From Mya arenaria (Eukaryota; Mollusca; Bivalvia; Myida; Myidae), in NCBI RefSeq assembly GCF_026914265.1, contig NC_069136.1, forward strand, positions 35,739,406 through 35,803,405: a stretch of 64,000 nucleotides of DNA, given 5' to 3'. Under the pieces are notes generated by a model that ran no database searches, was not told the DNA's origin, and was given only the letters and a program-made list of their open reading frames with translations. Numbering within the stretch: position 1 is the first letter of the stretch; each line of letters starts with the position of its first letter. Both the position numbers and the translations under genes were made by a program. Shown here one piece after another: positions 56,441 through 64,000 of the stretch.

Positions 56441-59400
56441 CTAAAATATCACAAAAACATTTTTGATACAAGTCTAAAGTTTCTCACTCGTCTTATACAG
56501 AAGAGGTTTTTGTACAATTTGTTGTATAGTGAAATTGGGTTCTGTTTCTAATGTAAGAATTTGAATTTGAATAATAAACTTCAAATAAGTTATGAAGTGT
56601 TTGTAAGTATACCAAACAGTGCAAAGGGATTTACATAAGCTGCTGAACAGCTCGTTACCCTATCCACAACATTATTTATTTCTGGACTGGTGACACTCAA
56701 AACACTAAAACACATTTACAAGAGTCATGAAAGCTTATGAGAATGTTAAACAGGTGATGGAGTTTAGCACCTGGGGTTTTGTTTCCCGCTGCAATAAGTG
56801 AAACCACAGTTATGGCCCTTGAATTAGCAAAAATTAACATTTCTGGACTTGTTGCTCAAAACACCAAAACTATATTACAAAGTTATGAAAGCATGAAAAT
56901 ATTAAAGGGGTAATGAAGTTGTGGAACTTGGGTTTTGTGTGCCGCTGCAAATAGAATAGTGAGAGTTATGGCCCTTGAGTAAGCAAGAATAAGCATTTTG
57001 GACTTGTTGAACTTGTGTTTCTCTCATTACCTCAAAAATGTTAAACATACACTCATGAAATCTTTCAGGAAGATATTTGATGTTAATCAGTTGTGGAAAT
57101 TATATTTTGATGCATATTTATGGAGAATTGACAAAATTATGGTCCTTGCTTTTGTAACAAAAGCAGCATATAGGGGAATCCGTGTCCTATGGATACATTT
57201 TTAGTTCATTTTGTAATGAAGTTTCTAGAAGAAATACATATTCAATATTTAAATGTCTTAAATTACTTTCCATCAACTATACAGCAAAAGAAATAAGCAG
57301 AGGCCCATTTTTTAGCACGACTCATGTGGCATAAGAGACAGGGCCAATTCACCGCAAATGCCTTTATACAAACTATTTCCACCCTTTGGGACCCACCTTG
57401 TCAATCCTCTCCTCGGCCAGCTGACTGAGCCGTCTCTGCATGATTGGGCTGCCAGCGTCGATCTCCGCCAGGGACCCCTCCTCTCCCAGCGGAGAGCCAA
57501 GCCCGGACTTGCTGAGGTTCCGTGGGGTTGTTCGGATAACCATCGGCTCCACAACCTATTGGGGAGACAAAGAACACAAAATAGTTTTAAAACAATATAA
57601 ACTCATTATATCCCTAATATTCACAACAATAAGTCTCTAACTTTGTTTCCCATGGATCCTAAAGGAACGCCAAGACTTGAAATTAAGTGACCCTTTCCAG
57701 TGGTTGAAATTAACACAAGCCCGCAAGCCCTTCACTGGTAAAATGCCTTCCGGGCTCGCTCAAAATCTGAATTTTATATAAAAGGGCTTGTTCAAAAATT
57801 AGATGCCAAGCATAAGTATAGGAATTCGGGCTTGTTCATCCAAAGGTCGAATTTCGATGACTGCCTTCCTGAAGTAAGGTGACTCTCAAAAAAGTTGCCA
57901 CTTTGGCCTGGTTTCATTTATAATGTGTTTAAGCAGTCTTTGCCTGTTTTACCCAGAATTTCACATACAGTAGTGACCATCAAACATTGGAGATTTTAAC
58001 ACATTATTTATATAACATGATCTTAAAACCTGGAATAACCCATGAAAGCAACCGTGACCACTTAATTAAAATTTATTTTAATTAAAATTAAATTTTATAT
58101 TATCTCATGGATAAGTGACACTCACAGTCACTATTTTTACTAAATATTGTAAATTAGAAGCTGCAATACAAAGGAGTTGAGCAATACTTCAAAATTTGCT
58201 TTCTTAATCTGAGCCTATAATCCACCAAGAACATTGAAACCATTATTATCTATATTTAACAATGATAAGAATAATTCTATCAACATCTAACTTAAATCAC
58301 TTGAAATACACAACCATGCATAACTTTCAACTAATGAAATATAATCATATTGCTTGTCAACTGATGCACATGTAAACTAAACTTCACTACACCTCACCTG
58401 GCCAGACGGTAATCTCCGTGGCGGGGTCAGAGGACAGCTTCTGATTGGTCGAAAGTGGTTCAGCTCGTGGCTGATGCTGTCCGAACTCGGTGCTCGCAAT
58501 ACACCGCTCTCATCAGTAGATTCCTGTAACAAGCATAAACGTTAAAACAGCTGTCCAAACTCGGTGCTCGCAATACACCACTCTCATCAGTAGATTCCTG
58601 TAACAAGCATAAAACGCTGTGTTTGCATACAATTAATGATAACGGTTAATTTGCTTACGTTTTTGCAAAGTTACATATGTATGACATATGCGTACAATTG
58701 GCTTGAGTTGTTCCACTACGTGCCAATTAACTCAGTGCAATGCCAATAAACTACCAGTAAGTCTAAGTTCTGACTGAATTTTGCCCCAAATTTCCATTTA
58801 AAATTAATTGTGTGCCTGAATTTTCCCTTAAATTTCCATTTGAATTACATTTACAGTAAATTGTGTGATCAAATTTTCCCTAATAATATAATTTGAATAA
58901 ATTGTGTCACTAAAATATCCCTTAAATTACCATTTGAATAAATTGTGTGGCTAAATTATCCCCAATATTTTCACTTGAATTAGATTGTGTGACTGAATTT
59001 TTCACAAATTTTCATCTAAATTAGTTTGTGTTGCTCAATTTTTCCCCTATATATCTTCAATATTTGTATCATTTACATGTAAATAGCCACATTGGGACAC
59101 TAAACACTATTACTGTGTTGTGGACATACATGTATTAAGTTTTAAAAGACTAAATTCAAGGCCATACTAAAAGACCATTCCTCGAATGATAATCCCAAAT
59201 GCATCAAAACTAAGCTAACATCAGCACTAACCGTGTCAGTGTTTGTCATGCCAGCCACTGGGAGAACAGGTTTTGGACAGACAGGAGGTGTGGAGCAGTT
59301 ACTGTCAAGGTCGTCAACGGAGATGGAGATCCCCTTACACATGGCGTCCAGGATCTCGCTGCGCTGTAGGATTCGCCCAGTCTGACTCGGGGTCGTCAAT

Positions 59401-60860
59401 AACGAACCTGGGATGCAGTGCACATGATTGGAAAGTTTTAGTATAAAATCTTACATACAGTCATTGAAGTAAGAGGTGAACAAGCCAAAATTTTGACACT
59501 AGTGCTTGGCATCAACATTCTCAATAAGCCCTGCTATATAAAATACAGAATTTTAGTGAAAAGCATTTTTAAATACCAGAGCAGTGCTTGCAGACTTGTC
59601 ATTTTTTGGACCGCTGCATGTATAGAAATGACTGATAATTTAAGGTCATGAATTGGTACCATATAAACTTAACATTTGAAAAATAAACATCAGGGCTTCC
59701 ATTAAAAAAAATAAAACTGGGAGTATGATATTCCTTTGCATCAATATTGGAAGTTTTTCAGTGATATGTGGAAAATTAATTTATTCGAGTAAGTACAAAT
59801 ACTTCCATAACTTTGTAGAAAACTTCTAAGTTGACGGCTCGGAAGTTCAAAATATCAAAATTTGGGGTCAATATTTCTTTCATGGTCACATCAAATTTTC
59901 AAACAGTCTTAAAAGTTAAACAAATTATTTTAATATAAATTTGTGATTTTGTCAAGTGATTTTAGCTGATTATTTGATTTTAAACATACTTGTTGAGGTA
60001 CATTTCAGTCAAAAATTATAAAATTGATCAGTGAGGAAGTTTATACGTATCCAGTTTCAAATTCTTAATGGAAGCGCTTCAAATTGTCATCAATAATTAT
60101 CCTCTTTGTTTAACAAAAGAATATATTGTAGTGGCTGCAATATATTCTTTAGTTAAACAAAGAAGATAATAATTGACGGCAGTCTTAATCGATAATTAGC
60201 ATCATGTCAATAGCAGCTAAGAATGGAAAAAGATCTTCTATAACAACAATCCATAAAGGCATTTTTCTCTCATTATTTTCAAAATATATATATATTTTGA
60301 ATGATTTACCGATAAACCATGTGAGTAACGTCCCTTTAAAGTTAATAAGTAAGCAAACTCTTTTTTTTCTCCATTTATTTTGTCTTTTAAATCATTTTGA
60401 GCCAAATTCAGCCTGAAATTGAATTTTTTTTTTTTTGGCAAAAGCCTATACAGTAGATAGGATGTATGCATTTTTAAATTCAAATTCTGGTGCCAAAAAG
60501 TGTGCACTATACACTATTAAAAAACCAGTACATGTATTTCTACTCACAGCATGAAGTATGGTCTCTTGATGGGGTGTTTTTCTTAAATGTCTCCTCCAGA
60601 TTCTCAATGTCCTGTGTGGTAATGAGGTTTTCGTCCCGCCGTATCTTCTTTGAGATGGGTGTTTGGTTGGCCTGGAACATCTTCCCGCCTTCGGGGGATA
60701 CGGTTTTGAGGAGTCCAGGACTGGGCAGGGTGGAGTGTCGATCCCTGGTAGCTGTGTGTCGGTCCCCTGCACCGTCAGGGCTGGCTCGGGAATCTGAGGA
60801 CACAGACAGGATGCTCCCAGATGTGGCCCGCGTCACAATTTCAACCTCATCATCCTCTGT
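55370..60860 (-). CDS. RNF168/RNF169-like ubiquitin reader, 3-prime five exons (partial)
   Basis: RNF168 and RNF169 act at DNA double-strand breaks: RNF168 ubiquitinates H2A, RNF169 reads the mark. Exons (minus strand): 60548-60860, 59232-59407, 58398-58523, 57397-57555, 55370-56440; phases join to 614 residues. Conserved features: SISHELNHFRPIRSCPLTPP then RRLPSGQ (exon 58398), VVEPMVIRTTPRNLSKSG and PIMQRRLSQLAEERI (exon 57397), and a terminal MIU plus LR motif. The first visible exon opens in phase 0 with TEDDEVEIVTR; RING, UMI and MIU1 exons must lie to the right, outside the window. I cannot decide between RNF168 and RNF169; the RPI..TPP.RLP and TPRNLS blocks recall RNF169. The gene converges on LCMT1. 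Confidence 0.85.
56740..57210 (+). repeat. Interspersed repeat with internal units in an RNF169-like intron
   Basis: ggggttttg(t)(t/g)tcccgctgcaa, agttatggcccttga and aagcatttt/aacatttctgga recur two to three times at 110-150 bp. It ends gtgtcctatggatacatttt, resembling gtgtgctatagatacattt at the end of the repeat at 3,062. No gene. Confidence 0.6.
58550..58612 (-). repeat. Partial tandem copy of an RNF169-like exon with intact acceptor
   Basis: ctgtccaaactcggtgctcg and the following 42 bases repeat 58,477-58,538 at a 74 bp offset. The copy includes the first half of the exon (ESTDESGVLRAPS) and the TTGTTACAG acceptor. Using the upstream acceptor would add 74 bases and shift the frame. Confidence 0.9.
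58770..59050. repeat. Diverged tandem repeat, about 60 bp unit
   Basis: ctgaattttcccttaaatttccatttgaatta-type units repeat about five times with heavy divergence (aattgtgtg...aaatt(t)tccc). Confidence 0.7.
60091..60175. repeat. Long hairpin, about 38 bp arms
   Basis: caataattatcctctttgtt (left) pairs with aacaaagaagataataattg (right) and the pairing continues through aagaatatattg/caatatattctt around a gtagtggctg loop. Few mismatches. Likely a palindromic MITE. Confidence 0.8.
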
Positions 60861-61045
60861 CTGAAAGTGATAAAGCCATCATAACCATTGGATGTGCATT
60901 TAACATAATACAACAATGGTCACAGGATTTTTTTCCAGCAAAAAAAACAACAACAATGCAATGTAACACAGGACTTAAACGGTGGACTACACACATATTT
61001 AAGGTAATGTTATAACCATATTTGAATACTTGTCTTGAAAATATT

Positions 61046-62940
61046 GGCTACCAGACAAATCGGCCCCTTACCAAATCGGCCCCTAGCTCAAACGGTTACC
61101 TTTTCGGCCCCTTACCAAATCGTCCCCATCCCGTAGACGTTTCGGCCCCTGATTACCGAGACGTTTCGGCCCTTATTTTTATTTTTATTTTTTTATTTCT
61201 AAATATAAGTAAAAAAACATGTAATTTCATTTTTTTATTTTAATAGACTAAGCTATATACATGTATACAAAGGTACTGTATAGATAAAAATAGATTTAAT
61301 GAAAATATCTGTTCACTTGAAAACATGTAAAGATTTATTCACGAGATGTTTTTATAAAACGAAATATAGTTGAAGAAGAAATGTTTAAACTTCATTTTTT
61401 TCAAATAATCTTATTATTATACATAACTATGTTGCTAATATTATGTATAATGACATGTCCATTGTCTAACATCAGTCTTGACCAAACACCTATCGCCCGC
61501 CGTAGAGGGCACCAACATTTTTCAGGAACTCCTCGCAGGTGACCTTATGCGAATCGTATGAGTCCCACTCATCCATGATCCTGGCGTTGATGTCTCTGTA
61601 ACGCTCTCGACATAAGTTATACATTTTATGAAATTCAGTTATTTATATTCAAATCAGGTAAGGATGAAAAAACTATTTGTATTTTTTATCTTATATTTAA
61701 TACGTATGCAAATCCATACTGGCTTAAACGGTGTTTTTAGACAGATGGTCTTATGGCGAATTGTCACATTCCACAGAGGTATCAGGCGTTGGAATTATGA
61801 CAATTTGTGTTTACAAACTTATAAATACGTCTACAAGGTTTGTTCCGACTTTCCCAATATAATATCTGTAGAACTATCAAGTTGTCACTTGTTTGCAAGT
61901 CATATCTATAAAACAAACATTATTTCCTAATTATGTATAGATAAAACACTAATTGTTAAAAATAATAATTAATAATTAATCTGGAGCAATAGTATGCCAC
62001 ACAGATAACAAATTAATGATTGAAACGTAAAGGCATTTTAAAAAAAAAACTTGCTTAAGCATAAAACGCATATATGTACGTATGGCATGTGGCAATAACA
62101 TAAGTTCTATTGTATCATAAGTTTGATAAAAAAAATATTGTGAGAATGTTATCGATATTAAGGTATAATATAAAAAGGTAATGATTTCGGTGTTATATAT
62201 ACCGCAAGGTTCATGCTGCGTGGTACATACAACACAAAACGAACAAGAATATGTACATCGCGTATGTTCTAAGGATCAACAGAATTATGTTTAAACACTA
62301 CCGTTTATGATACAATAAACATAACAAAGAAACATAGCAAACATTTTATACTAGGGAATCACAAGTCAGACACGCGTTTAATCAGGAATGATAGCAAAAT
62401 AAAAACCACGAATGCCAGTCCAGTGTCAATGCTTTGATATACCTTTGGCGCCACGTGCATTTTAATCTTAATTATATGAGTTATGGGAGTACTCGGCGGT
62501 AAACATAGCCATACATTTTCTTTGAAGTCTTTAATGATCAATTAATAATTAACATTTATAACATATAAACGTTCTTAGATTTTCTAACATTTTATATTAA
62601 AATCAGGGTTAATAGTTATTTAGATTTTAATTATATTTTTATATCAGTCCTATCAATGTTTTTCATTCATATTTGTCTATTTGTAAATTTAAAGATTTTA
62701 TTTACAACTTATTTACAGATCTCATCTACATTTATAAGACGACCTACAATGTTTTACTTTATACTCAAGATAAAAAATAAAATAAAATTAAGGGGCCGAA
62801 ATGTCTCTGTTGAAAATCACTAAGGGGCCGAAACGTCTCGAGTCATTTTAATTAAGGGGACGAAATAGCAGGGCCGAAACGTCTTAGGGGCCGATTTGGT
62901 AGTAGGCCGATTTGGTAAGGGGCCGATTTGTCTTGATCCC
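61046..62940. mobile_element. MULE-like DNA transposon with 8 bp duplication AAAATATT
   Basis: agacaaatcggccccttacc near the left and its complement near the right form inverted ends that continue as several ggggccgaaacgtct/ggggccgatttggt phrases over about 130 bp. AAAATATT flanks both sides (61,038-61,045; 62,941-62,948). The 1895 bp element keeps only a short remnant of a coding region. MULE transposons use 8-10 bp duplications and long ends. Confidence 0.7.
61490..61626 (-). pseudogene. C-terminal remnant of a FLYWCH/MULE-type transposase
   Basis: The minus strand reads YNLCRERYRDINARIMDEWD then VTCEEFLKNVGALYGGR and a stop. The RYR.(I/L)N.RI pattern followed by a short leucine-containing tail resembles the C-terminal ends of MULE transposases with FLYWCH zinc fingers. 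The rest of the enzyme is missing, so the element is not autonomous. Confidence 0.4.
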
Positions 62941-62948
62941 AAAATATT

Positions 62949-64000
62949 TCTCTTGCATTATTTAACAAACGTTTTCTATAGCAGTTAATACAAGGGAATA
63001 CTTGAATCTTTGTGTCATGTGGTACTTCAAAGAAATATAAAAATAAAATTATACAAATATTTTCAAAATTGAAAAAGAAAATCGAAATATTGCAAGCACA
63101 ATTTCCTAAACTATAGAAACTACAACAATCTAACGAACACTTTAAACTCAAATGTATAAACCTGCAGGGGCAGTATTCATTAAACATCTTAAGTCCTAAT
63201 TACCTAAAATTTTCAAAGTTTAATTAAAAGAAAAAGAAGTATTTCTGATTTTATAAAGCGTTTGCATCATATGCTAAGTGAGATACTTACATGTAACTTA
63301 AGTATATGACTTACCCGGTAAGTTATGAAATAAATTAAGATGTTTTACGAGTACCAACCCTAGCAGTCATCAACATCATCCTTGTAGATGAACAAATCTG
63401 AACATTTATACTAGTGTATGGCATCGATTTTCAACAAGCCCTGCATTATAAAATCCAGAATTTCCCCAACCCCAGTGAGTAGGGCTTGCTGGCTCGTGCT
63501 AATTTTGACCATTGTAACCACAAATGAACATATTATGCCTGAAAATTTAAGACAACATCATGTCATCAGAACTTAACTCTTGATTACCCGACATGATCGT
63601 AATTTAATCTTGCTTGGCGCTTGCTTTGGATCCATCTGCATGTTTTTACACATAAAGAATTTGATATTAATTTTTAACAGAATATACAACATTCATGTAC
63701 TTTTTAGGATGTTTTTTTTAGGATTAATTTCAGCATCTGTGCCAACCAAATTGTTAAAGAATATGTCTTGTTTTTTGTTCAAATATACATAATATATAGC
63801 TTTTTATTCATTCACATAATCTGTAATTATCGAGTGTGAATAATAATAATATTATAATTTATATAATATGATAAATAATTTTGTTACTAAAGACCAAATC
63901 AGAGGTTAAGTATTGCTATTAGTATTGAAAGTAGTTACAAGACATACACAACATATGAATTAAACATTGGCCCCTGCAAGTGATCCATTATATAATGCTT
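62949..64000. other. Gene-free interval at the right edge
   Basis: AT-rich sequence, probably intron of the RNF168/169-like gene. About 63,425-63,510 (caacaagccctgcattataa, agggcttgctggctcgtgct) is a repeat also seen at 57,715-57,850 and 59,510-59,620. No RING exon is found. Confidence 0.45.

Noticed and set aside
61490-61626. RING exon of the RNF168/169-like gene
   Set aside because: It has no Cys/His pattern of a RING and sits inside an element with inverted ends and target duplication.

Overview
The window looks like nuclear DNA of a bivalve mollusc. It is AT-rich, introns are long, and intergenic and intronic space is crowded with short non-autonomous elements typical of bivalves: tandem units of roughly 130-175 bp followed by an ACGG-type microsatellite (pearl/HINE-like), palindromic MITEs, and tRNA-headed SINEs. 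The genus cannot be told from the sequence alone.

Right part (21.9-61 kb): three recognisable host genes. (1) Minus strand, 21,922-45,282: XPG/ERCC5, the 3-prime flap endonuclease of nucleotide excision repair. It has 16 coding exons whose phases join without conflict into about 1618 residues. Exons 14 and 15 are separated by a 4.6 kb intron with U12-type AT-AC splice signals. (2) Plus strand, 46,514-50,747: LCMT1, the methyltransferase that caps the C-terminal leucine of PP2A; six exons, 312 residues, complete. Its start lies head to head with XPG, so the two probably share a promoter region near 46.3-46.5 kb. (3) Minus strand, 55,370-60,860 and continuing beyond the right edge: an RNF168/RNF169-like ubiquitin-chromatin reader, with the C-terminal MIU and LR motif present and the RING exon outside the window. 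LCMT1 and the RNF169-like gene converge. XPG and RNF168/169 family proteins both act in DNA repair.

Left part (1-21 kb): repeat-rich and eroded. It holds one orphan exon of a RecQ-like helicase between two copies of a repeat; a stand-alone gene for the cysteine-rich P2X7 ballast domain (13.4-14.4 kb) with one apparent frameshift; a second, broken copy of its N-terminal exon (18.0 kb); exons for a Ser/Thr/Pro-rich stalk and a transmembrane segment (18.3-19.4 kb) with two related decayed tail regions (16.6 and 19.5 kb); a fossil Ty3-like gag fragment (15.5-16.1 kb); and several direct duplications suggesting repeated local copying and decay.

Mobile DNA: a mariner-like MITE with TA duplications (4.45-5.09 kb), a 225 bp palindromic MITE (6.0 kb), three nested insertions with readable boundaries in an XPG intron (29.2-31.3 kb), two further elements with 7 bp duplications (31.4 and 34.7 kb), pogo-like MITEs, a SINE inserted in a minisatellite with an 11 bp duplication (53.4 kb), and a MULE-like transposon at 61.0-62.9 kb. 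All three host genes also carry a partial local copy of one of their own exons in an adjacent intron.
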